Shown here piece after piece: positions 1 to 8,806 of a DNA stretch of 64,000 nucleotides; the first letter of the stretch is position 1, and each line of letters opens with the position of its first letter. The DNA is from Clostridia bacterium (GTDB lineage Bacteria; Bacillota; Clostridia; Christensenellales; Aristaeellaceae), in assembly GCA_017547285.1 (NCBI GenBank), contig JAFYQB010000117.1, positions 1 to 64,000 of the forward strand. Reading direction: 5' to 3'. Under the pieces are notes generated by a model. That model did not search any database. It had not been told where the DNA came from and saw only the letters and a list, made by a program, of their open reading frames with translations. Both the position numbers and the translations under genes were made by a program.

Positions 1-831
1 ATAAACACGCCACTTCTTATCGTGCAGGTCGATGGGCAGGGGCTCTTCCAGCAGGTCCATGTTGGCTTCCCAAAGGCTTTCGATGGTTCCAACATCCTTC
101 CAGTAACCTGCGAAGTCATAGGCGTACATGCGCTGACCTTCGTTAAGCATAGTGGGGATGATGTTTTTGCCGAAGTCGTTGGAGCTCTTGGGATTAACAG
201 CGTCCTCGGACAGATACTTACGCAGCTTTTCCCAGGTGAAAATGTAAACACCCATGGAAGCCTTGTTGCTCTTGGGGTTGGCGGGCTTTTCTTCGAACTC
301 GCTGATAGCGTTGGTTTCGTCAGTATTCATGATGCCGAAGCGGCTGGCCTCTTCCCACGGCACTTCGCGTACGGCGATGGTGCAGTCGGCCTTGTTGGCA
401 ATGTGGAACTTCAGCATGGCGTTGTAGTCCATCTTGTAGATATGGTCGCCGCTGAGGATGAGAACATATTCGGGATCAAACTGCTCGATGAACTTGCAGT
501 TCTGATAAATGGCGTTGGCGGTGCCGGAGTACCAGGCGCCATCCTTGCCGGTCTGGTAGGGGGGCAGAACATATACGCCGCCGTGGGCAAGGTCAAGGTC
601 CCAGGGAGAACCGCTGCCGATATAAGCGTTCAGCTCCAGAGGCTGATACTGGGTCAGCACGCCAACGACGTCGATCGCACTGTTGGTGCAGTTGCTGAGC
701 GGGAAGTCAATGATGCGATATTTGCCGCCGAAGGGGATTGCGGGTTTGGCCATGCTGGAGGTCAGGATGCCGAGACGGCTTCCCTGGCCACCGGCCAGCA
801 GCATCGCTACACACTGCTTTTTGTTCATCAT
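1..831 (-). CDS. glgC: Glucose-1-phosphate adenylyltransferase GlgC, N-terminal part (cut by window edge)
   Basis: Makes ADP-glucose from glucose-1-phosphate and ATP, the committed step of bacterial glycogen synthesis, in the cytoplasm. About 277 residues are visible out of the usual ~400; the C-terminal beta-helix part lies beyond base 1. The N-terminus carries the nucleotidyltransferase signature [13 protein letters not shown], followed by [19 protein letters not shown], and later [13 protein letters not shown] and the FEEKP motif of the family. The start is ambiguous: in-frame ATGs lie at 840, 831 and 828, with a GAAGGAG ribosome binding site at 844-850; 831 gives the better spacing. It lies 63 bases downstream of glgB on the same strand, so both are probably one transcript. 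Confidence 0.95.
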   Translation of the reverse strand, partial: MMNKKQCVAMLLAGGQGSRLGILTSSMAKPAIPFGGKYRIIDFPLSNCTNSAIDVVGVLTQYQPLELNAYIGSGSPWDLDLAHGGVYVLPPYQTGKDGAWYSGTANAIYQNCKFIEQFDPEYVLILSGDHIYKMDYNAMLKFHIANKADCTIAVREVPWEEASRFGIMNTDETNAISEFEEKPANPKSNKASMGVYIFTWEKLRKYLSEDAVNPKSSNDFGKNIIPTMLNEGQRMYAYDFAGYWKDVGTIESLWEANMDLLEEPLPIDLHDKKWRVY

Positions 832-894
832 GGGGATCATCCACTCCTTCAAATATGATAGGTAAACCGTTAAGTAAGGGTCCGCAATGCAAGA

Positions 895-2958
895 TCAGTC
901 GCCTTTTGCCTTTTTAACTGTCTTTTTGGTGCGCGCGGAAGAAGATGAACTGCCTGCAGTCTTTTTGGCTTTCGCTTTTGCAGCGGGACCTACAGCTGCT
1001 TTACCGGTTCTGACTGTCACCTTCTTCGCAGGAGGCGGGGGAGGCAGAATCTTATCGTAGGTGAGGTAGACTGTGCTGAGCGGGGGTACGCATACCTCTG
1101 CCCAGAAGGGGAAGCCATTGTAATCGCCTTTCTGTGCATGAATCTCATACGCGTTGTACTGGTTGCTTCCGCCAAATTCCGCACGGTCTGTGTTGAACAA
1201 CTCGTTCAGCGTGCCGCCGTAGGGCAGGGGAATGCGGTAGATAGGCCGGAAAACAGGCGTAAAGTTGGTGATGCACAGAATGGATTTGCCAGCCTTGTCC
1301 GTTCGGATAAAAGCAACAGTACTGTTATCTGCATCGTTGGGAGTTACCCACTGGAAGCCATCCCAGGAATTATCCACTTCGTGGAGAGCAGGCAGATCCT
1401 TGTACAGGTGATTCAATGTTTTAACGCACTTCTGCAGCGGTGCGTGACGCTCGTAAACCAGCAGGAACCAGTCCAGCTGATCGTCAAATTTCCATTCGAT
1501 GAAGTGAGCAAACTCGCCACCCATGAACAGAAGTTTCTTGCCGGGATGAGCCATGGTGTAGCCGTACAGAGCGCGCAGTCCGGCAAATTTGTTCCATATG
1601 TCGCCGGGATTCTTGTCCAGCATGCTGTGCTTACCGTGAACTACTTCATCGTGTGAGAAGGGCAGGATGTAATTCTCGTTAAAGGCATACATCAGGCTGA
1701 AGGTAAGCTTGTCATGGTGGTACTTGCGGTACACAGGATCCAGCTTAATATAAGAAAGTATGTCATTCATCCAACCCATGTTCCACTTGAAACCAAAACC
1801 AAGACCGCCAACATAAGTAGGCGCAGTAATCATGGGGAAAGAAGTACTTTCTTCTGCGATCATCATAATACCGGGAGCGTCATGATAAACCGTCTGATTC
1901 ATGCGGCGCAAGAAATTCAAGCCATCCAGATTTTCACGTCCGCCATATTCATTCGGAAGATACTGACCGGGTTCTTTGCAGAAATCATAGTAGATGATAC
2001 TGCTGACAGCGTCCACACGGATACCGTCTGCGTGGAACAGGTCGATCCAGAAACATACGCTGGAAAGCAGATAGCTGCATACTTCGCCGCGGGCAAAGTC
2101 AAACAGCATGGTACCCCACTGCGGAATTTCACCACGACGCGGATCGGGATGATTGTACAAATCAGTTCCGTCAAATTTATACAGACCAACTTCATCGCGG
2201 GGGAAGTGTGCGGGAACCCAGTCGAGAATGACGCCGATACCTGCCTGGTGACAGCGGTCAATGAACTGACGCAGACCGTCCGGCGTTCCATAACGAGAGG
2301 TGGCGGAGAAGAAGCCTGTTACCTGATAGCCCCAGCTCATGTCCAATGGGTGCTCCATGACAGGCAGAAGCTCGATGTGGGTATAGCCCATTTCCTGAAC
2401 ATAGGGGATCAGCTCGTCCGCGAGCTCGATATACGTCAGGAAAGTGCCGTCTTCATGACGTTTCCAGGAACCTGCATGAACTTCATAAATGTTAACAGGA
2501 GAGGAGTTGGCGTTGAACTGCCGGCGTTTCTCCATCCATTCAGAATCTTTCCACGCGTAGTTGCCCATGTCATAAACACGGCTGCCATTATTGGGACGGG
2601 GTTCGGTAAAAAAGGCAAATGGATCCGCTTTCATGCGCCAGACATCATCAGCACCCCACACTGCATATTTGTAGGTGGGAAATCCATCTTCCTTCATGTT
2701 TTTCACAAGTTCGGCTTCGGAAACGCGAATTTCCCAAGTGCCGTCGAATTGCTTGACCATTGCGTGTTTACTTTTGTCCCAAAAGTTAAACTCGCCGACA
2801 AGTGATACGTGTTTGGCATTGGGCGCCCATACAGCAAAATGCCATTTCTTCACATCGCCTTCATAGCAGGGGTGCGCCCCCAGCATTTCATAGGCACGAC
2901 GGTTAGTACCCTGATGAAATGTTTCACGCACTTCTGCCGTTGGCGCAGTATAAAGCAT
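895..2958 (-). CDS. glgB: 1,4-alpha-glucan branching enzyme GlgB with a lysine-rich C-terminal tail
   Basis: Creates alpha-1,6 branches in glycogen (GH13). The 687 residues hold an N-terminal CBM48-like beta domain (around residues 20-130), the (beta/alpha)8 barrel and a C-terminal beta domain. The GH13 catalytic residues are visible: nucleophile D316 in DGIRVDAV, acid/base E369 in IAEEST, and the transition-state Asp in PFSHDEVVHG. The start at 2958 is chosen because AAGGAG lies seven bases upstream; a start 36 bases earlier has no such site. After the enzyme proper come a PPPPP stretch and about 45 residues rich in Lys, Ala, Ser and Thr, unlike the rest of the family and resembling histone H1-type tails. 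glgC follows. Confidence 0.96.
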   Translation of the reverse strand: MLYTAPTAEVRETFHQGTNRRAYEMLGAHPCYEGDVKKWHFAVWAPNAKHVSLVGEFNFWDKSKHAMVKQFDGTWEIRVSEAELVKNMKEDGFPTYKYAVWGADDVWRMKADPFAFFTEPRPNNGSRVYDMGNYAWKDSEWMEKRRQFNANSSPVNIYEVHAGSWKRHEDGTFLTYIELADELIPYVQEMGYTHIELLPVMEHPLDMSWGYQVTGFFSATSRYGTPDGLRQFIDRCHQAGIGVILDWVPAHFPRDEVGLYKFDGTDLYNHPDPRRGEIPQWGTMLFDFARGEVCSYLLSSVCFWIDLFHADGIRVDAVSSIIYYDFCKEPGQYLPNEYGGRENLDGLNFLRRMNQTVYHDAPGIMMIAEESTSFPMITAPTYVGGLGFGFKWNMGWMNDILSYIKLDPVYRKYHHDKLTFSLMYAFNENYILPFSHDEVVHGKHSMLDKNPGDIWNKFAGLRALYGYTMAHPGKKLLFMGGEFAHFIEWKFDDQLDWFLLVYERHAPLQKCVKTLNHLYKDLPALHEVDNSWDGFQWVTPNDADNSTVAFIRTDKAGKSILCITNFTPVFRPIYRIPLPYGGTLNELFNTDRAEFGGSNQYNAYEIHAQKGDYNGFPFWAEVCVPPLSTVYLTYDKILPPPPPAKKVTVRTGKAAVGPAAKAKAKKTAGSSSSSARTKKTVKKAKGD

Positions 2959-3022
2959 CGGATCACTCCTTACCAAGTCTGAAATTGCATACAAAAAACC
3001 GATGGTATATTTTGATATTTCT

Positions 3023-3052
3023 ATTGTATGCGCAAGATACTGTTTTCGTCAA
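3023..3052 (-). promoter_or_regulatory. Predicted sigma-A promoter of glgB-glgC
   Basis: On the minus strand TTGACG (3052-3047) and TACAAT (3028-3023) are 18 bases apart, about 65 bases upstream of the glgB start. Confidence 0.6.
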
Positions 3053-3096
3053 GTGTATTTTTGGCTTTTTTTTGTCGCTTTTAAAGTCAAGCATAC

Positions 3097-3124
3097 AAAA
3101 AAGCGGCATCTTTGATGATGCCGC
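3097..3124 (-). terminator. Intrinsic terminator after the SSB-like gene
   Basis: An 8-bp GC-rich stem (GCGGCATC / GATGCCGC) with a 6-base loop is followed on the minus strand by six T. It lies just past the stop of the minus-strand gene ending at 3137 and separates it from the glg promoter. Confidence 0.85.
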
Positions 3125-3136
3125 GAAACTTTTTTC

Positions 3137-3826
3137 TCAAGTTCGTATACTGCCTGTAAATACATTCGTATTGTTTAAACCGGTTGCGATGCCATGCAGC
3201 TCTCCAGTCGTTTCAGGCCGCAAAGCGGAAAGTCTGCTTACGCTTACTTCATAAGCGACTTTATTTAGCGCAGTACCATCCGGAAGCTGTTTCTGGTATG
3301 CGCGGCTTTGAAAACGGCCTACAAGCTGCACTTTATCTCCTGTTTTCAGATTGGCAGCATACCGAGCAGTACGGCCCCAGGTGATACAGGGAATATAGTC
3401 GCTTTTGCCATAGGAGCGATTTACAGCCAGCATCAGATCAGCGATCTCTCGGCCGAAGGGTGTAGTGCGATAACTTGGCGGTTTGCAAAGCGCGCCCGTT
3501 AACTGAACGCGGTTTGGATTTTCATCGTCCGAATCACAGTCGATCAGTTTCTGCGCAAAAGCGGTGATCAGCAGTCGTCCAGACCCTTCAATCACCTTGT
3601 TATAACTTCGCAACTGACCTTCCAGGCACAATTCGCTTCCGTTTGTGATGGGCGAATCCATCAAAAGGCGTTCGCTGAGCGTGATGGGCAAAAAATCTTC
3701 AGCACCGCTTAAGCGGGGAACGCGCAGTGTTGTTACATAAAACTGTTCTCCGAAAAGTTCGTGACCGAATTGCAAATTCTGACAAATCTGGCCTTTCAGA
3801 TGGATGATGTTTCCGGTTTCTTCCAT
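3137..3826 (-). CDS. SSB-like protein with two OB-folds
   Basis: 229 residues that look like two consecutive single-stranded-DNA-binding OB-folds. The second half (from about residue 105) has the SSB pattern: VQLTGALCKPPSYRTTPFG, then LMLAVNRSY, IPCITWG, A, and KTGDKVQLVGRFQSR. The first half repeats this pattern more loosely (IHLKGQICQNLQFG, FYVTTLRVPRL, LPITLSE, GSELCLEGQLRSYN). No acidic SSB tip is present at the C-terminus, so it is unlikely to be the main replication SSB; a repair or regulatory variant is more likely (inference). The ATG at 3826 has GAGGTG six bases upstream. The gene starts 15 bases after the deacetylase gene, so the two are probably co-transcribed. Confidence 0.8.
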   Translation of the reverse strand: MEETGNIIHLKGQICQNLQFGHELFGEQFYVTTLRVPRLSGAEDFLPITLSERLLMDSPITNGSELCLEGQLRSYNKVIEGSGRLLITAFAQKLIDCDSDDENPNRVQLTGALCKPPSYRTTPFGREIADLMLAVNRSYGKSDYIPCITWGRTARYAANLKTGDKVQLVGRFQSRAYQKQLPDGTALNKVAYEVSVSRLSALRPETTGELHGIATGLNNTNVFTGSIRT

Positions 3827-3841
3827 GTTTTTCACCTCGTT

Positions 3842-4693
3842 TTATTGCTTTGGCTCAGTTGTGGCAACAGGGTGTTGCTTTCCCTGTACATCGATGGTGT
3901 AGGGTGGGTCCAGCAAAATCTGGCTGACGGGTATGATAGAGAAACCAAGTCCCTGATAATGCTGAATAACCGTGGGCAGCGCATTTACGATGTCATTGGA
4001 ATCGTTGTGAAACAAAACAATATCACCGTTGTTAACGCGATAGGTGCATTGCCTGATGATATCCTGCGTACCACGGTCCTTCCAGTCCAGGCTGTCGATG
4101 CTCCACTGAACAGCTTCATATCCTTCCGCACGCGATACAGTGATCACACGGTCGTTATATTCTCCATAGGGCGGGCGGAATAAATGCGGACGCTCACCTG
4201 TAAGCTTTTCGACTTTGTTGCTCATACTGCTCAGTTCATCCCTGATTTGCTGTTCGCTGAGACTGTTCATGTGAGCGTGTGTATCAGAGTGGTTGCCGAT
4301 TTCGTGGCCTCTGGCGACAATTTCTTTAAGCATATCGGGATATTTATCTACCCATCCGCCTACCAGAAAGAAAGTGGTTTTCACGTTGTACTGATCCAGT
4401 ATGTCCAGAATCGATGTGGTTTTATCCGCGCCCCAGGAAGCATCGAAACTGATCGATATTACTTTGTCATTGCGTTCGACGCAGTAAATCGGAAGCTCTC
4501 TTTTTTGTGCCACAACTGCTGTTACCTGATGATTCGGACCGAATGTATAGGCAGCGCAAGCGATCAGCAGACATAAGCATAACAGAATGCCGGACAAGTT
4601 CCGGCTTTTAGGACCGGCACGTATAAACGCTTCGTTTGACTGTGCCGCAATCGTTCGTCCTTTTGGATGAACGTGAAACGATTTCGCACCCAC
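3842..4693 (-). CDS. Polysaccharide (peptidoglycan-type) deacetylase, PdaB-like, membrane anchored
   Basis: NodB-homology carbohydrate esterase (CE4) that would remove N-acetyl groups from an envelope glycan outside the membrane. An uncleaved signal anchor covers about residues 33-50. The NodB motifs follow: ISFDASWGAD (metal/base Asp D84), HEIGNHSDTH (metal ligands H135 and H139), RPPYG (173-177), and WSIDSLDW. The pattern FDxSWG is typical of the PdaB/CDA-type sporulation deacetylases of Bacillota, so a role in spore or cortex peptidoglycan is possible, but this is inference. The start is a GTG at 4693 with GGGAGG seven bases upstream. A proline-rich short tail follows the domain. Confidence 0.88.
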   Translation of the reverse strand: MGAKSFHVHPKGRTIAAQSNEAFIRAGPKSRNLSGILLCLCLLIACAAYTFGPNHQVTAVVAQKRELPIYCVERNDKVISISFDASWGADKTTSILDILDQYNVKTTFFLVGGWVDKYPDMLKEIVARGHEIGNHSDTHAHMNSLSEQQIRDELSSMSNKVEKLTGERPHLFRPPYGEYNDRVITVSRAEGYEAVQWSIDSLDWKDRGTQDIIRQCTYRVNNGDIVLFHNDSNDIVNALPTVIQHYQGLGFSIIPVSQILLDPPYTIDVQGKQHPVATTEPKQ

Positions 4694-4790
4694 GGAAATT
4701 CCTCCCTTCTTTGCATGGACATATATATGAAAAGGATATACAGCTTATGAAACGAAGTGCAGAAAGCAACAAAGAAAGTGGCTATACGAC

Positions 4791-4820
4791 AAAAAAGCTG
4801 TTCCTTTTCAGGAACAGCTT
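4791..4820 (-). terminator. Intrinsic terminator of the hydroxyacid dehydrogenase gene
   Basis: A 10-bp perfect stem (AAGCTGTTCC / GGAACAGCTT) with a 6-base loop, followed on the minus strand by a run of T (AAAAAA on the plus strand at 4791-4796). It begins 17 bases after the stop codon. Confidence 0.85.
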
Positions 4821-4836
4821 AGGGAGTGTTCATCTG

Positions 4837-5802
4837 TTAACGAAGTACTTCGGGATTCAGAAGATTCTTTAGAGGCATCCTTTCAAAGACGGCCAGCATT
4901 TGTTCGCTGGCGGCTTCTGCCATTTGATTGCGGGTTGCCAGGGTATTGCTGCCGGAATGGGGCGTCAACTGAACGTTCCGCAGTTCGAAGAATGCAGGAT
5001 TGACACGCGGTTCTCCAGTGTATACATCAAGTGCTGCTCCTGCAATTCTTTTTTCGCGCAGCGCATCAATCAGAGCGTTTTCATCCAGAACCGGCCCTCT
5101 TGCTGTGTTGATCAGAAATGCAGATGGCTTCATCAATGCAATCATATCTCTGGAAATCATGCCGTGTGTTTCTGGTGTATGCGGGCAGTGCAGACTGATA
5201 AAATCACTTTCTTTCATCAGCGTTTCCAGATCAACATGCAAATCGCCGAGACAGTCGCGTTCTGGCTTCGGAGTACGTGCAGTATAAAGTACACGCATTC
5301 CCATCAAACGCCCGAAATCGGCAACTTTACCCCCGATCCGGCCCATGCCGACGATGCCAAGGGTGGCCCCTTGCAGCAAGGTACCCATTCTTCGTCCCAT
5401 CACAAAAAGTTCTCCGGGATCCATGGTTCGCACAAGGGTATCCAGTTCGCGAATTCTGCGAGCAAGACTCATCATATGGGTTATAGCCAGTTCTGCCGTA
5501 GCGGCAGTTACGGTATCAGGAATGTTTACAACTGGAATGCCGTATTCTGTTGCTGCGGAAACATCAATGGAATCATACCCCGCTCCGTAGCAGACGATCA
5601 GCTTCAGTTTTTTTCCGGCCGCTACAAATTCGCGGGGGAATGCTGTGCAGGCAAGAACCGCATCCGCATCAGGAAGCAGTTTCAGCATTTCTTCTCTGGT
5701 AAAACGTACGCCCGCAGGAGGGATATGGATGGTATGACCCTTTTCGTAGAGTGCGCGGAATCCATCGGCAGGAACGCCGAAACTGATTACAATGGTGGCC
5801 AT
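4837..5802 (-). CDS. D-2-hydroxyacid dehydrogenase, NAD-dependent
   Basis: 321-residue member of the D-isomer-specific 2-hydroxyacid dehydrogenase family, which reversibly reduces 2-oxoacids with NAD(P)H. The Rossmann motif GIVGMGRIGGKV sits near residue 150. Further family marks are FISLHCPHTPET, INTARGPVLDE (active-site Arg), the Glu region DVYTGEPR and the catalytic His in LTPHSGSNT. The substrate cannot be read from the sequence; glyoxylate/hydroxypyruvate, lactate or phosphoglycerate-type relatives share these motifs. The ATG has AGGTGA just upstream, and a strong terminator follows, so it looks like a single-gene unit. Confidence 0.9.
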   Translation of the reverse strand: MATIVISFGVPADGFRALYEKGHTIHIPPAGVRFTREEMLKLLPDADAVLACTAFPREFVAAGKKLKLIVCYGAGYDSIDVSAATEYGIPVVNIPDTVTAATAELAITHMMSLARRIRELDTLVRTMDPGELFVMGRRMGTLLQGATLGIVGMGRIGGKVADFGRLMGMRVLYTARTPKPERDCLGDLHVDLETLMKESDFISLHCPHTPETHGMISRDMIALMKPSAFLINTARGPVLDENALIDALREKRIAGAALDVYTGEPRVNPAFFELRNVQLTPHSGSNTLATRNQMAEAASEQMLAVFERMPLKNLLNPEVLR

Positions 5803-5921
5803 TGATTCACCTGACTTTCATCATTCTTTTTTTCATCATAACAGGAACGGGAAGGAAACGCAAGGATTTCTGCATGGGTAAAGTTCAAACGAAATTTTTG
5901 AATTTTTCATAACAAACCTAT

Positions 5922-5950
5922 TGCATAATGGAAAGATTCGTGATAAAATA
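5922..5950 (+). promoter_or_regulatory. Predicted promoter of rplS
   Basis: TTGCAT (5922-5927) and TAAAAT (5945-5950) are 17 bases apart. This leaves a leader of about 75 bases before rplS; Bacillota often have an L19 autoregulatory leader, but no clear consensus could be confirmed here by eye. Confidence 0.5.
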
Positions 5951-6031
5951 ACTCTTGTTGTGATAACGGACGGTCCTCTTCCCCAGAAAGGCTGTGGGTA
6001 TGAACGTCTACGAAGGAAGGAGGCCAATGAA

Positions 6032-6382
6032 ATGAGTGAAATCATTCGTTCCATCGAGAAGGCTCAGCTCCGCACCGATCTGCCCAAGTTCAACATCGGT
6101 GACACCATTCGCGTTTTCGTGAAGGTTGTGGAAGGCAGCCGCGAGCGTCTTCAGGCTTTTGAAGGCACTGTGATGGCTAAGCGCAATGGCAGCGTTCGTG
6201 AAACGTTCACTGTTCGTCGTGTGTCCTACGGCATCGGCGTTGAGCGTACGTTCCCCCTGCACAGCCCCCGCGTTGATCACATCGAGGTGATCCGTCGTGG
6301 TAAGGTGCGTCGCGCCAAGCTGTACTACCTGCGCAATCTGCAGGGCAAGGCGGCCAAGATCAAGGAAGCCAAGCGCGTGTAA
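6032..6382 (+). CDS. rplS: 50S ribosomal protein L19
   Basis: Ribosomal protein L19 lies at the interface of the 30S and 50S subunits. The 116 residues match the usual length (~115) and carry the characteristic blocks: [66 protein letters not shown] and the basic end [21 protein letters not shown] lies nine bases before the ATG at 6032; another ATG just upstream reads into a stop. Unlike the usual Bacillota order (rimM-trmD-rplS-lepB-rbgA-rnhB), it stands alone here, with rbgA-rnhB about 20 kb away. A terminator follows directly. Confidence 0.97.
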   Translation: MSEIIRSIEKAQLRTDLPKFNIGDTIRVFVKVVEGSRERLQAFEGTVMAKRNGSVRETFTVRRVSYGIGVERTFPLHSPRVDHIEVIRRGKVRRAKLYYLRNLQGKAAKIKEAKRV

Positions 6383-6396
6383 TTCAAACGCAAACC

Positions 6397-6428
6397 AAGA
6401 GCGCCCGAAGATTTTTGGGCGCTCTTTT
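6397..6428 (+). terminator. Intrinsic terminator of rplS
   Basis: A 10-bp stem (AAGAGCGCCC / GGGCGCTCTT) with a 10-base loop and a T tail, starting 15 bases past the rplS stop. Confidence 0.9.
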
Positions 6429-6468
6429 GGTATATATTCAGTATAAAGTTTTGAATGGAGGGAAAACG

Positions 6469-6804
6469 ATGAAAGGTTACGATGCCGAAGCCGCTAAAGC
6501 GTATATTCTGAAGGGGCTGGATCAAAAAGCGTTCCGTTCCATCGCCGACAAACTTCCTGGTATGATCGAAGATTTTATTGCTTATGACCTTCATTTTATG
6601 AAAGTTACGGGCGTTGTGGATGCAAATGGAGAACAGGGCGATAATGATTATGATGATGACGAGGCGTTTGAATATATCTATGATGCCTGGCTGTCAGATC
6701 ATCCTGAAAATGAGGATGAGGATATGCTCGTTGCTGCTCTGCTGAATGAATACATGGATCTCCAATATCGTTTTATGTGCGAACACGATCTTGTCGACAT
6801 GTAA
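6469..6804 (+). CDS. Small acidic protein of unknown function
   Basis: 111 residues, strongly acidic, with a run of Asp in the middle (around residues 54-64, NDYDDDEAFEY) and Glu/Asp-rich ENEDED near residue 84. No signal peptide or membrane segment is visible; helices seem to dominate (e.g. YILKGLDQKAFRSIADKL). GGAGGG lies six bases before the ATG, which together with sensible composition supports real coding. I do not recognise the family. It lies 90 bases before the zinc-ribbon membrane protein on the same strand and could share its transcript. Confidence 0.7.
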   Translation: MKGYDAEAAKAYILKGLDQKAFRSIADKLPGMIEDFIAYDLHFMKVTGVVDANGEQGDNDYDDDEAFEYIYDAWLSDHPENEDEDMLVAALLNEYMDLQYRFMCEHDLVDM

Positions 6805-6893
6805 CAGTTTTGCAGCACGTTTGCTCAAGGCAGGAAATTGCTTTTGCCTCGACGAAACAAGAAGCCATAAACCATTCAAAGGAGCTTGAATGA

Positions 6894-8786
6894 ATGAAAT
6901 GCCCCAACTGCGGAAAGTGGAATCAGGCCAATCTGCCGCATTGCCGGTTTTGCGGCGCTGAGTTTACAGCCGTACAGCAAAATGCACCGGCGTGGCAGTC
7001 GGAACTGGAAGATAAGGTAAGAGCGAAAAGCTATATCCGCGTTGATGAAGATGGCGAAATCGAAAATACGATCGATCCGCGCGATAAGCTTGCAGGGGAA
7101 ATGGCTGAATTGAAAAAAAGAAAGCTGGAAGGCGAACAGAAGCAGCGCCAGCTTCGCCAGGAAGCTGCAAGGCGCGGGATGGCGCCTTCCGGACGTTCCG
7201 TTCGCACGACCAGCAACAGAAGCACTTTTTTCTCTGCCTATGATAATCCTGAAGCGGCTTTGCGTCCTGTTGCACCCGAACTGGTAGAAGAAGGGGAAGT
7301 CGCGCCGAATGCCAAACAGGTTTTTCCTTCCAAATACCGTACTTCATATGCCTCCCAGCCGGAGGATGAAGTGTATGGATATGGTAATACGCGAAGAATT
7401 GTCAATGTGCAGAAGCCGTCAGAGGACGAAAATGTTTATGATGGCTATCATGATACCAGCGCATATCTGCCGGCTTACGCCAATCAGGATGAATATGAAA
7501 ATTCGCTTCGTATGAGGCATATTAATCCGGGCAGAAAGCCAAGAAGGCACCGCGGCCGCAGAATCGTTCGCTTTCTGGCAATTGCAGGCTGCCTGTTCCT
7601 GTCTGCATGGCTGCTTGTAACTTTTGTTCTGCCTGAAGTGCTTTCCGCCGATGAGCAGGAAAAGCGTATCGCAACTGTAACGCCTACCATTCGTGATGAC
7701 CTTGCAGCTCATACGATTGCCATTCCGGGCGAAGATGGCCAGCGGATCACCATACGTGAACTGCGCACCTCCGCCATTGTAACAGGTGGCTATGCAACAT
7801 TCGATATACAGGATCACGTGTGGTACGATGATTACGATGATTACCTGCAGGATACCATGACGGTAACGCTTACGCCGTACGTTATTACAGATTCCGGTAA
7901 GCAGCAGCCGCTTGAAACCATCCATTACGATATTGATATTCCGCTTTCGCCGATTGAACTGAGCGCTCCTGACGGTACATACAAAGAAGTAAGTACAGCA
8001 ATGTACAACATTGTTTTTTATGTGCGTTCCGGCAGCAGCGTCATTATCAATGGCGAGGATTACAGCGATCTGGTCAATACGGACGATGGCAAGGTAAGCT
8101 ATAACGCGACGGTGCAGCCGATTGGCAACAACGACATCAACATCGTTGTCAGGAGCCAGTATTGCCGCGAAAACACCATGAAAATCACGCTTTACCGCGA
8201 AAAGCAGGAAATTCCGCTTGACCTGGCCAGCGATATTGGTACAACAAGCAGCGCGGCAAGCGGCATGATGACTGTCCGCGGAACCACGCTGCCCGGTGCG
8301 ATTGTGAGGGTGTTGTCTCCCTATGTGGATTTGGACATTACCAATACAGATGTAGACGGATCCTTCAGCTTTAATGCGAAGTTCGACAGCATTGGCAACA
8401 ATACCATCATCATTACGGCTGATTATCCTGGAAAAGCAACCACAAGAGTAGAGCATGTGGTGTACTATGTGCCCAACATTGATATCTATTCGCGCAAGGC
8501 ATGGGATATAAGCGTCCAGTACACGGATCTGATGGATAATATGTCACTCAGAAAAACCACATCTCAGATCTACGTGTGCAAAGGAACCATTACAGCCATT
8601 GATACCACCAAGCCTCAGCGCGCCTACATGAATATCGGCACCGAGGAAAGTCCGAAACTGATTTACGTGGAAAATTCATCCAAAACCACGTGGGAAGCCG
8701 GAAAATACTATCGGTTGTATGCCGATGCTTACGGTATGTATGACAGCATTCCGTGGCTGATTACGCGTTATACCTATGACTACTGA
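6894..8786 (+). CDS. Zinc-ribbon, single-pass membrane protein with extracellular Ig-like domains
   Basis: 630 residues. The N-terminus has a CPNC...CRFC zinc ribbon (C3, C6, C17, C20). A charged Lys/Glu/Gln/Arg helix (about 70-100) and a low-complexity stretch follow, then a basic anchor RRHRGRRIVR and one membrane segment (about 226-248). The ~380 residues after it would be outside the cell and are beta-rich. One unit around residues 460-525 has the look of a bacterial Ig-like or carboxypeptidase-regulatory-like repeat (VRGTTLPGAIVRVLS...DVDGSFSFN). This zinc-ribbon/TM/Ig layout is known in Bacillota surface proteins of unknown role. The ATG is preceded by AAAGGAG at nine bases spacing. No enzyme motif is seen. 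Confidence 0.75.
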   Translation: MKCPNCGKWNQANLPHCRFCGAEFTAVQQNAPAWQSELEDKVRAKSYIRVDEDGEIENTIDPRDKLAGEMAELKKRKLEGEQKQRQLRQEAARRGMAPSGRSVRTTSNRSTFFSAYDNPEAALRPVAPELVEEGEVAPNAKQVFPSKYRTSYASQPEDEVYGYGNTRRIVNVQKPSEDENVYDGYHDTSAYLPAYANQDEYENSLRMRHINPGRKPRRHRGRRIVRFLAIAGCLFLSAWLLVTFVLPEVLSADEQEKRIATVTPTIRDDLAAHTIAIPGEDGQRITIRELRTSAIVTGGYATFDIQDHVWYDDYDDYLQDTMTVTLTPYVITDSGKQQPLETIHYDIDIPLSPIELSAPDGTYKEVSTAMYNIVFYVRSGSSVIINGEDYSDLVNTDDGKVSYNATVQPIGNNDINIVVRSQYCRENTMKITLYREKQEIPLDLASDIGTTSSAASGMMTVRGTTLPGAIVRVLSPYVDLDITNTDVDGSFSFNAKFDSIGNNTIIITADYPGKATTRVEHVVYYVPNIDIYSRKAWDISVQYTDLMDNMSLRKTTSQIYVCKGTITAIDTTKPQRAYMNIGTEESPKLIYVENSSKTTWEAGKYYRLYADAYGMYDSIPWLITRYTYDY

Positions 8787-8806
8787 TTATATGAAAACAG
8801 CATTTC

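Noticed and set aside
1714..2805. Long plus-strand open frame (363 codons) opposite glgB
   Set aside because: It lies fully antisense to the well-conserved glgB, has no family resemblance and no suitable ribosome binding site.
5950..6031. L19 autoregulatory leader RNA before rplS
   Set aside because: Position fits, but the conserved structure could not be recognised by eye; an Rfam search would decide.
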